The notes below the pieces were generated by a model. It worked only from the letters and a program-made list of their open reading frames with translations, was not told where the DNA came from and ran no database searches. The translations under genes were made by a program, and so were the position numbers. From assembly GCF_000331515.1 (NCBI RefSeq), contig NZ_AMZO01000021.1:1-64000 (forward strand): DNA of 64,000 bases, given 5' to 3'. The DNA is from Photobacterium marinum (GTDB lineage Bacteria > Pseudomonadota > Gammaproteobacteria > Enterobacterales > Vibrionaceae). This document shows, piece by piece, positions 28,811-39,302 of this stretch. How positions within the stretch are numbered: the first letter of the stretch is position 1; every line of letters begins with the position of its first letter.

Positions 28811-28928
28811 AAAATTAACGGTTACATTGAAAAACAGTTTCTGAGTAGCCAGGTGTGAAGGAAAAGTTTAAAACCACCTGTTTTACAGGGATATAGAAAT
28901 AAACAGTGATAAGGACAGCACAACAGCG

Positions 28929-29840
28929 ATGATTGAGATAAAACACTTAAGAACATTATCCGTACTCAGAGATACCGGCTCACTGACAGCAACAGCTAAC
29001 ACACTGTGCCTGACTCAATCCGCCCTTTCCCACCAACTGAAAGATCTGGAACAACGACTTGGCGGCCAGCTGTTCCTGCGCAAAACCCGTCCGGTAAAAT
29101 TTACTGCTGAAGGTGAAATTCTGCTGCGCCTGGCCGACGAACTGATTCCGCGTATTGCCAGAGCCGAATATGAGCTCGCCAGCCTGAAAGAAGATGCTAA
29201 CGGTCGCCTGCATATGGCCATTGAATGTCACTCCTGTTTCCAGTGGCTGATGCCCGCCCTCAAGGAATACCAAATCAACTGGCCCAGCGTAACACTGGAT
29301 TTCTCGTCAGGTTTCGGCTTCGAACCGCTACCGGCACTGAGTGCTGGAGAACTTGATTTGGTGATCACATCCGATATTCAGCCGCGCAGTGAAATTCACT
29401 TTGAACCTCTGTTCGATTTCGAAATGCGGCTGGTGGTTTCACCTCAGTCACCACTGGCTGACAAAGATTACATCTCTCCGGAGGATCTTGCGGATCAAAC
29501 TATGCTCAGCTATCCGGTACAAAAAAGTCGCCTTGATGTGGTGAAGCATTTCCTTCAACCAGCTGAGATAGAACCGGTTAACTGGAAACAGGCCGACAAT
29601 ACGTTGATGCTGGTGCAAATGGTTTCTGCCGGATTGGGCGTTGCCGCCCTGCCCAACTGGGCTATCTATGATTTTGCCCGGCAAGGGCTGATTGTCAGTA
29701 AACCATTGGGTGACGGGCTTTGGCGCAGGCTGTTTGCCGCAATCCGCTCATCGGAAAGAGACCGACATTACCTACAAGCATTTTTTGCCACAGCAAAACA
29801 GCAGTGCCAGACTCATTTGGAAGGAATTAAAGCCGCCTGA
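28929..29840 (+). CDS. metR: LysR-family regulator MetR
   Basis: 303 residues. The N-terminus IEIKHLRTLSVLRDTGSLTA and the helix LCLTQSALSHQLKDLEQRLG match MetR closely. The effector domain keeps AIECHSCFQWLMPALKEY and LSYPVQKSRLDVVKHFLQPA. In relatives MetR uses homocysteine as co-effector to activate metE and other met genes. It is divergent from metE with 277 bp between them. AAGGA lies rather far (about 13 bases) from the ATG. Its stop codon overlaps the left arm of a terminator. Confidence 0.96.
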   Translation: MIEIKHLRTLSVLRDTGSLTATANTLCLTQSALSHQLKDLEQRLGGQLFLRKTRPVKFTAEGEILLRLADELIPRIARAEYELASLKEDANGRLHMAIECHSCFQWLMPALKEYQINWPSVTLDFSSGFGFEPLPALSAGELDLVITSDIQPRSEIHFEPLFDFEMRLVVSPQSPLADKDYISPEDLADQTMLSYPVQKSRLDVVKHFLQPAEIEPVNWKQADNTLMLVQMVSAGLGVAALPNWAIYDFARQGLIVSKPLGDGLWRRLFAAIRSSERDRHYLQAFFATAKQQCQTHLEGIKAA

Positions 29841-29871
29841 TCTGAAGCCAACACCAGATCAAGGCGGCTTT
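29829..29871 (+). terminator. Terminator overlapping the metR stop
   Basis: AAAGCCGCC-TGATCTG pairs with CAGATCA-A-GGCGGCTTT, a 16-bp stem with one bulge. Its left arm includes the last codons of metR. It probably serves the convergent DUF4250 gene too. Confidence 0.8.
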
Positions 29872-29900
29872 ATGTAACTCTTTTGATCGCTTATCAGATT

Positions 29901-30089
29901 TTATCTGAACTGATTGGTGATCGGATCGTAACGATAACCCAATTCGGCCATTTTATTATTCAGTTCTTCAGAATCGAGTTCGTAGCGGCTTACCAGATCA
30001 TCAATTGTGTCGCACTCGAGGCGAAGTTTTTCATTAATAATGCCGAGGACAATATTGCCATCCATTTTAAGCAGATTACTAATTTCCAT
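29901..30089 (-). CDS. DUF4250 family small protein
   Basis: 62 residues, full family length. The pattern NLLKMDGNIVLGIINEKLRL, then DTIDDLVSRYELDSEELNNK, then ending LGYRYDPITNQF matches DUF4250. It is soluble and mostly helical. Function unknown. It is convergent with metR and not obviously part of an operon. Confidence 0.88.
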   Translation of the reverse strand: MEISNLLKMDGNIVLGIINEKLRLECDTIDDLVSRYELDSEELNNKMAELGYRYDPITNQFR

Positions 30090-30166
30090 ACTAACCCCTT
30101 ACATCTCGTACATTGCTCAGTTGGTCACTTGCTCAAATTAAGCATAGCTATTCCACAGTAACCTGC

Positions 30167-30195
30167 GAAAAAAAGCCCTTCCGATTGGAAGGGCT
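30167..30195 (-). terminator. Terminator of the membrane-protein gene
   Basis: On the minus strand AGCCCTTCC pairs with GGAAGGGCT over a 4-base loop and runs into a T-tract. Confidence 0.85.
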
Positions 30196-30225
30196 CATCA
30201 CAAAATATCGATTTGGCGAAATAAA

Positions 30226-30897
30226 TCAGAACATCGCCATCTGCATCACACCGGATGATGTCAGCAACACAGTTGCGACAAGTAATTGCCAACGATTAAC
30301 AGTTTTAGTCAACAAGATATGGCCACTCCAGACCAACAGAGACAACACTAATAAGGCCAGCGCAGCAACAACATCGCCTGTCATCGCAGTTATCGTCTGT
30401 TCCTCAAGGCCGCTCAGCAGCCAAAGCATCATCAATACACTCAGGATCGCACTGACAAAACCACTAAAAGGCAAAAGACGGTGAAAAGCTTGCAAACGAG
30501 TACGAGCCTGGGTCAGAAGCAGATGTGCCAACAAAGCACCGAACAGTGCAACAGCCATAAAACTCAGGCCAATCTGAGGCAATGACATTGCTGGGAGCAA
30601 CATTACCCAACTCAAAAATGCCAGAGCGTCAGAAGCATAAAGCATTTTGAGTGGCCCCGCATCACGCGTCTTGCCGGTCTTCACCTTGAATGCAAAAAAT
30701 GCCAGCGTCAGCAGAGGCAGCAAAGCAACAGGCTGACTAATCACCACCAGCACCCACCCAACCAAAATAACAGGCAATGTTTTATGGACCCTGCCACGCT
30801 GACCCGGGCAAATTTCACCTTTTGTAAGCACCAGCGTCAGAATCAATTGAGCGCCCAGCAATGCCGGGATTAAAAGCGGCAAATAACCTGAAAACAT
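30226..30897 (-). CDS. Polytopic inner-membrane protein, unknown function
   Basis: 223 residues with about seven hydrophobic segments separated by short basic loops (for example KVKTGKTRD and QARTRLQAFHR). There is no signature motif I recognise. The Leu/Val/Ala composition and even spacing argue for a true membrane protein rather than a shadow frame. It has its own terminator; the gap upstream also serves glpA. No function can be assigned. Confidence 0.75.
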   Translation of the reverse strand: MFSGYLPLLIPALLGAQLILTLVLTKGEICPGQRGRVHKTLPVILVGWVLVVISQPVALLPLLTLAFFAFKVKTGKTRDAGPLKMLYASDALAFLSWVMLLPAMSLPQIGLSFMAVALFGALLAHLLLTQARTRLQAFHRLLPFSGFVSAILSVLMMLWLLSGLEEQTITAMTGDVVAALALLVLSLLVWSGHILLTKTVNRWQLLVATVLLTSSGVMQMAMF

Positions 30898-31076
30898 ATG
30901 TAAACCTGAGTTAAATAAAACGGGCCCGGATCATACCAATATCAGGCAGTGAATGCAGCAGTATATCCGCGCCCTTAATCTAAACACAAACCTCGATCAA
31001 AACACTTAAAATAATAATCATTTGCATAGGATCATCCACTTATTCAGCAGCGATATCCTGTCATCCTTTGTCGAAC

Positions 31077-31103
31077 GAGCAGATCGAGCAGATCGAGCAG
31101 ATC
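31077..31103. repeat. Three tandem 9-bp units
   Basis: GAGCAGATC occurs three times in direct succession, with a partial GAAC unit on each side. It is non-coding as far as I can tell. Confidence 0.8.
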
Positions 31104-31249
31104 GAACATTGTATGAATGCAAGGATTCGGGTCGTGACTGTTACCGCTTCCATCCGCCGGCTATAAATATCAGGGAAACGAATGTCGAAAAGCATACACC
31201 TGATCGCAATAACTCCCTTTTCACCGTGTCAAAGAGTCTTAAATCAATG

Positions 31250-31276
31250 ATAAGAGCCCAAAGTGGCTCTTATTTT
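31250..31276 (+). terminator. Orphan hairpin with terminator character
   Basis: ATAAGAGCC pairs with GGCTCTTAT over CAAAGT, followed by TTTG. No gene on the plus strand precedes it, so it may end a small RNA or a leader transcript. Confidence 0.55.
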
Positions 31277-31302
31277 GCTTAGTTTTCAAACAAACGAGCC
31301 AT

Positions 31303-31336
31303 AATGAGCGTATACGAATGTTCGTTCGCTCATTTA
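31303..31336 (+). promoter_or_regulatory. Overlapping GlpR-like operators upstream of glpA
   Basis: AATGTTCGTT (31317-31326) is a perfect half of the E. coli GlpR consensus. The 20-mer starting at 31303 matches about 14 of 20 positions. The outer arms AATGAGCG and CGCTCATT form an exact dyad. GlpR represses glp genes until glycerol-3-phosphate is present. Confidence 0.55.
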
Positions 31337-31352
31337 TGTGTAACAGATCAAA
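31337..31352 (+). promoter_or_regulatory. CRP-like site upstream of glpA
   Basis: TGTGT-N6-TCAAA matches 8 of 10 core CRP bases and lies about 100 bp before glpA, directly next to the GlpR-like site. Confidence 0.4.
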
Positions 31353-31448
31353 TAATACCCTCATCAAAAGTGGCATATTTATTCCCATAAGAAAGGGAAT
31401 TTACATAGTCCCTGCAAACCTGACCAATAACGATAAGCGAAAACGAAC

Positions 31449-33149
31449 ATGAAAAGTTGGTTTGAAACAGATGTTGTGATTATCGGCGGTGGTGCCACGG
31501 GTACTGGCATTATGCGCGACTGTGCACTACGAGGCATTCCATGCATTCTGGTTGAAAGGGATGATTTGGCGTCAGGGACAACCGGACGCAACCACGGCCT
31601 GCTCCACTCTGGTGCCCGCTATGCGGTAACTGATCAGGAGTCAGCTGAAGAATGTATTCAGGAAAACCGTATCCTGAAAAAGATTGCCCGCCACTGCGTT
31701 GAAGATACACAGGGCCTCTTTATATCTCTACCTGATGACGATCTCAATTTTCAGAAAGACTTTATTACCGCTTGTCAGAAAGCAGATATCGATGTTGAGC
31801 AATTAACCCCACAGGAAGCACTTCGACTTGAGCCGAACTGTAACCCTGACCTGATTGGTGCAGTAAAAGTACCAGACGGCACACTGGATCCGTTCCGCCT
31901 GTCTTCATCTAATGTGCTGGATGCGGTCGAACACGGTGCCCGCCTGTTCAACCACACCATGGTTACCGGCCTTATCCGTGACGGACACACAGTTCGTGGT
32001 GTCAAATGCCTGAACCTGAAAACCGGTGAAGATTTTGAGATTCGAGCAAAACAGGTAGTCAACGCCGCCGGGATCTGGGGTCAGCAGATTTGTGAGTACG
32101 GCGATCTGAATATCAAGATGTTCCCGGCAAAAGGCTCCCTGCTGATCCTCGATTACCGAATCAACAATCTGGTAATTAACCGCTGCCGTAAACCGTCTGA
32201 TGCAGACATCCTGGTACCGGGTGACACCATTTCCCTGATCGGCACCACTTCTGAACGAATTGACTACGACAAGATCGACGATCTACGTGTCACCAGCAAA
32301 GAAATTGATATCCTGCTTGAAGAAGGCACCAAGCTGGCTCCAATCATGGCTAACACCCGCGTGCTACGAGCTTATGCCGGTGTTCGTCCGCTGGTAGCCG
32401 TAGACGGAGACACCAGTGGCCGAAACATCAGCCGCGGTATTGTCCTACTTGATCACGCTGAGCGTGACGGAATGGACGGCTTTGTCACCATCACCGGCGG
32501 TAAGCTGATGACCTACCGCATGATGGCCGAGTGGGCAACTGATCTGGTCGCCAAGAAACTGGGTAACACCCAGCCTTGTATCACCCATGAAAAACCGCTG
32601 CCGGGTTCAGAGCAGGCAACAACGGAGAAAACCAAACATACCGCCAGCCTGGCAAAACCTATTTACCAGTCTGCTTACTATCGCCACGGCGGACGAGCAG
32701 AGAAGTTCCTTAAGAACGACAAGAAGAGCCAGGCCGTCATCTGTGAATGTGAAATGGTAACTTGCGGCGAAGTTGAGTATGCCATTAAAGAGCTGGACGT
32801 CCACAACCTGGTTGACCTGCGCCGCCGTACCCGTGTCGGCATGGGACCATGTCAGGGCGAGCTTTGTTCTTACCGTGCCGCAGGTCTGTTCTCCGAATAC
32901 GGCCAGACATCCGGAACTCAGGCCAGCCACCTGCTAAGCGACTTCCTTGAAGAACGCTGGAAAGGCATCAAGCCGGTCTTCTGGGGCGATGCAATGCGCG
33001 AAGGTGAATTTACTTACTGGATTTACGAAGGCTTGTTCGGCGTCAGTGATTTGCCAGAACAAACCGTCGCAACAGAACAAACTACAGAAGAACAAGTAAC
33101 AGAAAAACCACTCAACACAGAAGAAAAAACAGAAGAGGTTGCACAATGA
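31449..33149 (+). CDS. glpA: Anaerobic glycerol-3-phosphate dehydrogenase subunit A
   Basis: 566 residues. It is the catalytic FAD subunit that oxidises sn-glycerol-3-phosphate to dihydroxyacetone phosphate. The FAD-binding GGGATG lies at 13-18, and [18 protein letters not shown] is the active-site region. A BFD-like [2Fe-2S] domain uses C432, C434, C439, C468 and C473. The C-terminal ~30 residues (from about 536) are a Thr/Glu-rich tail that looks like an added, disordered extension. Its stop overlaps the glpB start by 4 bp. The ribosome-binding site is weak. Confidence 0.95.
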   Translation: MKSWFETDVVIIGGGATGTGIMRDCALRGIPCILVERDDLASGTTGRNHGLLHSGARYAVTDQESAEECIQENRILKKIARHCVEDTQGLFISLPDDDLNFQKDFITACQKADIDVEQLTPQEALRLEPNCNPDLIGAVKVPDGTLDPFRLSSSNVLDAVEHGARLFNHTMVTGLIRDGHTVRGVKCLNLKTGEDFEIRAKQVVNAAGIWGQQICEYGDLNIKMFPAKGSLLILDYRINNLVINRCRKPSDADILVPGDTISLIGTTSERIDYDKIDDLRVTSKEIDILLEEGTKLAPIMANTRVLRAYAGVRPLVAVDGDTSGRNISRGIVLLDHAERDGMDGFVTITGGKLMTYRMMAEWATDLVAKKLGNTQPCITHEKPLPGSEQATTEKTKHTASLAKPIYQSAYYRHGGRAEKFLKNDKKSQAVICECEMVTCGEVEYAIKELDVHNLVDLRRRTRVGMGPCQGELCSYRAAGLFSEYGQTSGTQASHLLSDFLEERWKGIKPVFWGDAMREGEFTYWIYEGLFGVSDLPEQTVATEQTTEEQVTEKPLNTEEKTEEVAQ

Positions 33150-34480
33150 AATTCGATAGCTTGATTATTGGCGGTGGTGTTGCCGGCCTGAGTTGTGCAA
33201 TCCGCTGTGCTGAAGCCGGACTAAAAACTGCTGTAATTGCAGCAGGCCAAAGTGCCCTGCACTTCTCATCCGGCTCCATTGATATTCTTAGCCATCTGCC
33301 TGACGGCCAGCCGGTATCTGACCCGTTTGCCGCTTTCGAAGCCCTGAAACAACAGAGCCCGGAGCATCCCTACAGCAAACTGGGTGAAGACGCCGCCCGA
33401 AAAGCAATTGCCTGGTACCAAGGTACGATGGAAAAACGCGGTGTTTACCTGACGGCTCAGGAAGATGGCTCAAACCACTTCCGTATCACCCCGATGGGTA
33501 CATTCCGCTCAACCTGGCTGTCTCAGCAGACTGTTCATCAGTTCCCGCAAAATGAACTGGCTGCCGGCCTGAGCAAAATTGCTCTGGTCACCATTGACGG
33601 CTTCCGTGATTTTCAACCTCAGTTGGCTGCTGATAACCTGGCAAAACTGCCACAATTCAAGGACGTTGAAATAATAACGGCCGCCGTAGAGCTGCCGAAT
33701 TTCGAAAACATGCAACGTAATCCTTGTGAATTCCGTTCTATCGATATTTCCCGCGTATTGCGTGATGAAACCAAACTTCATGCCTTTGCTAAAGGGCTAA
33801 TCCAAAAAGTCGGCAAAGCCGATTTAGTGGTATTGCCTTCAATCTTTGGTAACGGGGATGGTGCTGCGACTATCAAGCTACTTGAAGGCCTGACCGGATT
33901 TAAGATTTGTGAAATTCCGACCATGCCGCCGTCACTGCTTGGTATCCGCCTCGAAGAAGCGATGAAATCGCACTTCCAGATGCTTGGCGGACTGATCCTT
34001 TCCGGTGATGAAGTACTGCGCGGTGATATCGAAGACGGAAAACTTACCCGCATCTACACTCGCCATCACCATGATATGCCGCTGACCGCCGATCATTTCC
34101 TGATCGCAACCGGCAGCTTCTTTAGTCGTGGAATGGCAGCTGAACGTCATCAGGTACAAGAGCCGGTCTTTGGCCTTGATATGGCGACGCCGGCAAACCG
34201 TGATGACTGGTATCAGGACGAATTCTTTGCCAAGCAAAGTCATCAATTTATGAAAATGGGCGTTCGTTGCAACGAGCAGCTACAGCCATCCATTGCCAAT
34301 CAGACCATCAGCAATCTCTATTGCGCGGGCGCCCTACTCGCCCATTATGATCCGGTCTATGAAGGTTGTGGCAGCGGCGTGGCAATCAGCACCGGCCACT
34401 ATGTCGCCGAGCAAATCATCGCGAAACAGCAACGGCATCAGACCCTGGAAAACGAACAACAAGAAAGGACTTTCGCATGA
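33146..34480 (+). CDS. glpB: Anaerobic glycerol-3-phosphate dehydrogenase subunit B
   Basis: 444 residues. The FAD-binding [19 protein letters not shown] lies at about 7-25, and [13 protein letters not shown] follows. The C-terminal [19 protein letters not shown] is typical. It passes electrons from GlpA to the membrane-associated GlpC. The start codon is part of an ATGA overlap with glpA, so translation is coupled. Confidence 0.95.
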   Translation: MKFDSLIIGGGVAGLSCAIRCAEAGLKTAVIAAGQSALHFSSGSIDILSHLPDGQPVSDPFAAFEALKQQSPEHPYSKLGEDAARKAIAWYQGTMEKRGVYLTAQEDGSNHFRITPMGTFRSTWLSQQTVHQFPQNELAAGLSKIALVTIDGFRDFQPQLAADNLAKLPQFKDVEIITAAVELPNFENMQRNPCEFRSIDISRVLRDETKLHAFAKGLIQKVGKADLVVLPSIFGNGDGAATIKLLEGLTGFKICEIPTMPPSLLGIRLEEAMKSHFQMLGGLILSGDEVLRGDIEDGKLTRIYTRHHHDMPLTADHFLIATGSFFSRGMAAERHQVQEPVFGLDMATPANRDDWYQDEFFAKQSHQFMKMGVRCNEQLQPSIANQTISNLYCAGALLAHYDPVYEGCGSGVAISTGHYVAEQIIAKQQRHQTLENEQQERTFA

Positions 34481-35688
34481 GCCTTCCAAAAAAAGACACA
34501 AGCTTTGATCAATGTATCAAGTGCACTGTTTGCACCGTTTACTGCCCGGTAGCAAAAGCTAACCCGCAATACCCTGGACCAAAGCAATGTGGCCCTGATG
34601 GCGAGCGTCTTCGAATCAAGAGCCCGGATTTCTATGATGAAACCCTGAAGCTATGTACCAACTGCAAGCGCTGTGAAACCGCTTGTCCTTCCGGAGTAAA
34701 AATCGGTGACATGATTGCAGCGGCACGCTCTGAGCATGCCAAAATGCCGATGAACATTAAAACAATCCGTGATTTTGTTCTGAGCCATACCGATCTGATG
34801 GGTACAACAGCAACACCGTTTGCACCGATTGTTAATGCTGTTACCGCCTTAAAACCGGTAAAAAAAATCATGCACAAAACCATTGGTGTGCATGACCATA
34901 AAACCTTACCGAAATATTCCCACGGAACATTCCGCCGCTGGTACAAACAAAACTGCACCAGCCAGGCACTGTATCCGCAACAGGTTCACTACTTCCACGG
35001 TTGTTACGTAAATTACAACAACCCGCAGCTTGGTAAAGACTTCGTGAAAGTAATGAACTCGATGAGTATCGGCGTTCAGTTGCTTGATAAAGAAAAATGC
35101 TGTGGCGTACCTTTGATTGCCAATGGTTTCTTCGATAAAGCAAAGAAAAATGCCCGCTTGAATGTCAAAAAATTCGCTGAAGCGATCGAGAAATATGACG
35201 CTCCAATTGTGTCTACATCTTCAACCTGCTCTTTCACTCTGCGTGAAGAATACCCGAGCGTACTGAAAGTCGATAACAGCCAGGTTGCCGATAAAATTGA
35301 ATATGTTACCCGCTTCCTGCTAAAAGCTTTCATGAACGGCAGAAAGCCGAAGATGAAGCCTATCAACAAGAAGATTGTTTATCATACACCGTGTCACCTT
35401 GAGCGCACCGGCGGCAGTCTGTATACCATTGAGCTGCTGAAGATGATTCCGGGACTTGAAGTAGAAGTACTGGACAGCCAGTGCTGCGGCCTTGCTGGTA
35501 CATACGGTTTCAAAACCGAAAACTACGATACTTCAATGGCTATCGGTGAGAGCCTGTTTAAACAAATCCGTCAGTCTAATGCTGACTTTGCCATTACAGA
35601 CTGTGAAACCTGTAAATGGCAAATTGAAGAAAACACAGATCTCGAAACCATCCACCCGATTTCATTGCTAGCAATGGCTATCGAGTAA
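34477..35688 (+). CDS. glpC: Anaerobic glycerol-3-phosphate dehydrogenase subunit C
   Basis: 403 residues from the ATG at 34477, which overlaps the glpB stop as ATGA and has AAGGA upstream; the open frame extends 5' inside glpB. Two 4Fe-4S motifs lie at C13, C16, C19, C23 and C60, C63, C66, C70. CCG domains follow ([30 protein letters not shown]-like). GlpC anchors the complex to the membrane and reduces menaquinone, supporting growth with fumarate or similar acceptors. Confidence 0.95.
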   Translation: MSLPKKDTSFDQCIKCTVCTVYCPVAKANPQYPGPKQCGPDGERLRIKSPDFYDETLKLCTNCKRCETACPSGVKIGDMIAAARSEHAKMPMNIKTIRDFVLSHTDLMGTTATPFAPIVNAVTALKPVKKIMHKTIGVHDHKTLPKYSHGTFRRWYKQNCTSQALYPQQVHYFHGCYVNYNNPQLGKDFVKVMNSMSIGVQLLDKEKCCGVPLIANGFFDKAKKNARLNVKKFAEAIEKYDAPIVSTSSTCSFTLREEYPSVLKVDNSQVADKIEYVTRFLLKAFMNGRKPKMKPINKKIVYHTPCHLERTGGSLYTIELLKMIPGLEVEVLDSQCCGLAGTYGFKTENYDTSMAIGESLFKQIRQSNADFAITDCETCKWQIEENTDLETIHPISLLAMAIE

Positions 35689-35700
35689 CAAGACAGCATC

Positions 35701-35727
35701 AAGAGGGCCTACAGGCCCTCTTCTTTT
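35701..35727 (+). terminator. Terminator of glpABC
   Basis: AAGAGGGCC pairs with GGCCCTCTT over a 4-base loop, followed by CTTTTA. Confidence 0.88.
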
Positions 35728-35974
35728 ATGCCTCTTCTCCGCTCTCATCATTCCATTAATACATTTCTCTGTTAATGCTGGATTCCCTTCAATTTATAAA
35801 ATTAATGAGAATCAAGTTACTCATTTAATGAATGAGATCCTATAGTTATCAATGTGCCAGAAGAAATTCCGTCATCTATGTACAGCTAATTTAACTAGGT
35901 TTATTTCTGACGGCCCAGCCAGGGAAACATAATCAGGATGATTATCCAGTAGCTGAAGTGCGCAGTAGCTATTA

Positions 35975-36018
35975 CCGAACGACGAACCGTTTACCGAAAA
36001 CATAAAACGTTCGTTCGG
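35975..36018 (+). promoter_or_regulatory. Inverted repeat with GlpR-like half-sites before the HBM receptor
   Basis: CCGAACGA (35975-35982) is repeated inverted as TCGTTCGG (36011-36018). The right arm contains GTTCGTTCG, the same 9-mer found in the glpA operator region at 31320-31328. The remainder of the 395-bp gap is AT-rich without other signals. Confidence 0.45.
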
Positions 36019-36083
36019 ATTAATACCCCCTATGGCAATCGTTATTCGTTGGCAACGTTTACAACACCTACGGGAGTCACTTA

Positions 36084-37970
36084 ATGCGCATACTTTCCTT
36101 TCAAACGATTAAAGCAAAGCTGTACCTCATCAGCTTTCTTCTTATTGCCGCTATGGCCGGCTTTGCCCTGTTCGAAAAGCTCTCTTTCACCAAAGTCGAA
36201 GAATTACAAACAGCCGCTCAGCAAACAGCTCAAAGCAAAACTGATCTGCTTAAACTCAGGCGTCATGAAAAAGACTTCCTTACCCGACTTGATGCGACCT
36301 ACATCAAAAAATTCAACCAGGACCAGAGCACACTTACCAACAGGCTCAACCGAGTCAAAGACACATTAGGAAAATATAACCCGCAGCATGAAGCCGGTTT
36401 TAATCATGCCTTAGCTGCACTAGACCAGTACTCCACGCAATTTAATGTGATTACCGATCAGGCTATCCTGATTGGTCTGAATATGGATGAAGGCTTACGA
36501 GGCAATATAGCTAATGCCGCCAACACAGCCGAAGAGGCCATCCTGATGACCGGAGATGAACAGCTTTACCGCATGTTGCTCACTCTGAGACGCAATGAAA
36601 AAGACTTCATCATCACCAAAAACCCGGAACACCAGACTTACTTCAACAATAATCTTGATACGCTGCAGCAAACCATCAAAGACAAGCCCTACAGCAGAGC
36701 AGAACTCAGATCACTGAGGCGAAACCTAACCATGTACCAAATCATGTTTGACGAATTAGTGGAAGGTTACGCGACGATTGGTTTCAGTTATACCGATGGT
36801 TTATATGGCGAGCTTCGCAAAGCAGTCAGAACCTTAGAGCAAGATCTCAATCAACTGGAACGGACCATATTAAATGAAATCAGTACACTACAGGCCAGAG
36901 AGCGCTTAACGCTGGGTATTGTCGGCGCCTTCATCACTGTCATTATGAGTATTGTCTTGCTGTTTATCAGCCATCAAATCACCCGTCGCCTGAGTAACGT
37001 CAACCGTATGATGAAAGACATAGCGGAAGGTAACGGCGATCTGACAGTCCGGATGAACGACACCGGCAATGACGAACTGGCTCAGTTAAGCCACTCCTTT
37101 GATAAATTCACCTCAAAACTCCAGTCCATCATCTCTGGTATCGCAGATATATCTCAATCGCTGTCCGGTGCAGCCAAAGAATCAACCGCTGCATCGGCCA
37201 ACAGTCTAACAAACGCCGAAGAGCAACAAAGCGAATCATCAAGTGTTGCAGCGGCCATCAACGAATTACTGGCGACCAGTAATGAAATCGCCAGCAACAT
37301 CAATGATGCCGCCAATGCCGCGGAACGCGTAAAAGAAGAAGCTGGCCAGAGTCTGCAAATCAGTCAGCAAGCAGGTCAATCTATTAAAGCACTGGCAACA
37401 GACATCGCCAGCTCACAGTCATTGATAGAACGCTTAGAAGTCGAAAGTGCCAATATTAACAAAGTGATCGGCGTTATTCGTGAAATCACGGAGCAAACCA
37501 ACCTTCTGGCACTCAATGCGGCAATTGAAGCCGCGCGAGCCGGTGAACATGGCCGGGGATTTGCTGTTGTTGCAGACGAAGTTCGCCAGTTGGCTCAGCG
37601 CACCCACAGTTCGACCCAAGAGATAGAGAACACCATAGACAAATTGCATCATGGCGTGGCTGAAAGCGTCGATATCATGCAGAAAAGTCAGAAGCAGACG
37701 GAGGTTACTGTCAGTCAGACCAATCAGGCGACTGACGCCGTTAACCGCATTGTTGCCGCCATTACAGAGATCTCTGACAAGAACATTCAAATAGCCTCAG
37801 CCTCGGAGCAACAGGCTATGGTGTCGGCCGAAATTGATAAGAACATCACCCAAATTTCAGAGCTGGCCATGAATACCGCCACTGCGGTCAGTCAATCATC
37901 TAAAGCAAGCCAGAATGTGTCGAAAATGGCGCAGCAACTTGACGAAGTAGTCGGCCAGTTCAAATTCTGA
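36084..37970 (+). CDS. Methyl-accepting chemotaxis protein with helical bimodular (HBM) sensor
   Basis: 628 residues. Transmembrane segment 1 (about 10-28) is followed by a long periplasmic helical domain (about 30-275). It shows the HBM hallmark twice: [16 protein letters not shown] (about 51-66) and [14 protein letters not shown] (about 170-183). Transmembrane segment 2 (about 278-300), HAMP, and a signalling domain with [20 protein letters not shown] follow. In Pseudomonas McpS, an HBM receptor, TCA-cycle acids bind. The GGGAG Shine-Dalgarno is good. Position after glpABC and shared operator-like 9-mers hint at a link with glycerol-3-phosphate or dicarboxylates. Confidence 0.92.
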   Translation: MRILSFQTIKAKLYLISFLLIAAMAGFALFEKLSFTKVEELQTAAQQTAQSKTDLLKLRRHEKDFLTRLDATYIKKFNQDQSTLTNRLNRVKDTLGKYNPQHEAGFNHALAALDQYSTQFNVITDQAILIGLNMDEGLRGNIANAANTAEEAILMTGDEQLYRMLLTLRRNEKDFIITKNPEHQTYFNNNLDTLQQTIKDKPYSRAELRSLRRNLTMYQIMFDELVEGYATIGFSYTDGLYGELRKAVRTLEQDLNQLERTILNEISTLQARERLTLGIVGAFITVIMSIVLLFISHQITRRLSNVNRMMKDIAEGNGDLTVRMNDTGNDELAQLSHSFDKFTSKLQSIISGIADISQSLSGAAKESTAASANSLTNAEEQQSESSSVAAAINELLATSNEIASNINDAANAAERVKEEAGQSLQISQQAGQSIKALATDIASSQSLIERLEVESANINKVIGVIREITEQTNLLALNAAIEAARAGEHGRGFAVVADEVRQLAQRTHSSTQEIENTIDKLHHGVAESVDIMQKSQKQTEVTVSQTNQATDAVNRIVAAITEISDKNIQIASASEQQAMVSAEIDKNITQISELAMNTATAVSQSSKASQNVSKMAQQLDEVVGQFKF

Positions 37971-37995
37971 TTCGACCATCCACCTCTTCTCTCCG

Positions 37996-39198
37996 TTAAG
38001 CCGTGGTTGCTGTTATTTCTGCTGCGGCTTTTTCTTTACTCAGAATGAAGCAAAGAAAATAAATCAATCCATACAGAACTGAGCCACCAACCAGTACACC
38101 CGACCATGCCGCATATTGCCAGCAGGCAATCAGATAAAAACCACCTAAGCTGCCACCGACATAATAATGAACCAAATAGAGTGCCGTAGCAGTGGCTTTA
38201 GCTCTAACAGCCTTCTGGCTTACCCAGGCATAAGCCAATGAATGAGAGAAGAACGAGCCGGAACTAATAAGCATCAGACCAGCCAGCATCGCCGCAATAC
38301 TGTCGGCTGCCGCAACCCACATACCGAGTAAGCTAATTGTTGTACCAAGGATCATGCCTGTCACCGGGCTGTGTTTTAAACTCCACTGACCACTAAGCCG
38401 GGCCGTAACCGTACCACTGAGGTAGCACAAGAAGATCATTGAAGCCCAGCTGACAGGTACTGAATACGGCTCAGCGACAAGGCGGAACCCCATTACCGAA
38501 TAGAGGTTAACAAACAGGGCAAAGTTTACTCCGCCAATCAGCATGGCATACCTGAGAACAGGTATTCTCAAATGCTCTATAACACTAATCAGGTGGACAT
38601 TAAGCTGCCCTTTTCTGGGTTTGAAATTCTTTTGTTTTGGCAACAACCAGCAAACCAAAATGGCTCCGGCTAAACTGAAAATCGACATTGCTACCACTGC
38701 GACATGCCATCCCCAATGATCAGAGAGAAACCCACCAACCAAACGACCGGCAATTCCACCGAGAGAATTTGCACTGATATAACTGCCAACCGCCAACATT
38801 AAAGCCCTTGATGTAAACTCCTCCGCCATATAAGCAACGGCCACCGCAGCAAAACCAGCCAGAGCAGCCCCCATCGCAGCTCTTGTCAGGCTAAGCATCA
38901 ACAAACCTTCGGCGAACAACATCAGCATACCAATGACAGGCAACAAAAACAGACTGACCAACATGATCCGTCGACGCCCAACCACTTCAGAACTCACCGC
39001 CCAAGGCACCAGCATGACAGCTAATGCCAGTGTCCCCGCTGCCAGCAACCAGTTAACCTGAGTCGCACTTGCCGAGAACTCATCAGCCATCAATGGCAAC
39101 ATCGGCTGGAAGAGATACAAATTACAAAATATCAGAAAAGACCCTACAGCCAGGGCAAAGCTCGCACGCTTGTATTCGAGCGTTTTAATATCAATCAT
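37996..39198 (-). CDS. MFS transporter, YnfM-like
   Basis: 400 residues from the ATG at 39198; the open frame begins at a TTG 15 bp upstream, and neither has a clear Shine-Dalgarno. Twelve membrane segments are predicted. The loop between segments 2 and 3 reads VSSEVVGRRRIML, a major-facilitator motif variant, and AEEFTSRALML follows segment 5. It probably exports a small molecule, as in drug/arabinose-efflux relatives. A LysR gene is divergent, the same pairing as ynfL-ynfM in E. coli. Confidence 0.88.
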   Translation of the reverse strand: MIDIKTLEYKRASFALAVGSFLIFCNLYLFQPMLPLMADEFSASATQVNWLLAAGTLALAVMLVPWAVSSEVVGRRRIMLVSLFLLPVIGMLMLFAEGLLMLSLTRAAMGAALAGFAAVAVAYMAEEFTSRALMLAVGSYISANSLGGIAGRLVGGFLSDHWGWHVAVVAMSIFSLAGAILVCWLLPKQKNFKPRKGQLNVHLISVIEHLRIPVLRYAMLIGGVNFALFVNLYSVMGFRLVAEPYSVPVSWASMIFLCYLSGTVTARLSGQWSLKHSPVTGMILGTTISLLGMWVAAADSIAAMLAGLMLISSGSFFSHSLAYAWVSQKAVRAKATATALYLVHYYVGGSLGGFYLIACWQYAAWSGVLVGGSVLYGLIYFLCFILSKEKAAAEITATTA

Positions 39199-39283
39199 GG
39201 TTGTAACTGCCAAACGTTAAAAATCTATTAAAACGGTAGCAATCCACCCTTAATAATGAAAATATATTAAAAGTATAACTACG

Positions 39284-39298
39284 ATAAACAAAGTTTAT
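39284..39298. promoter_or_regulatory. Dyad between MFS and LysR genes
   Basis: ATAAAC-AAA-GTTTAT is a perfect dyad ending 4 bp before the LysR start codon. It is a candidate autoregulatory operator. Confidence 0.4.
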
Positions 39299-39302
39299 AG
39301 CC

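Larger units (their letters stand above)
30898..31448. other. 551-bp gap upstream of glpA
   Basis: It contains a short tandem repeat, a hairpin with terminator character and GlpR/CRP-like sites, each listed separately. An 86-codon TTG-started frame (31022-31282) crosses the repeat and the hairpin; I do not regard it as a gene. Confidence 0.5.

Noticed and set aside
31022-31282. 86-codon TTG-started frame upstream of glpA
   Set aside because: Its RADRADRAD stretch only reflects the 9-bp DNA repeat, and it runs through a terminator-like hairpin.
37997-38032. AAGCCG/CGGCTT stem after the HBM receptor gene
   Set aside because: The loop is long (about 23 bases) and the stem lies within the end of the convergent MFS gene; support is too weak.
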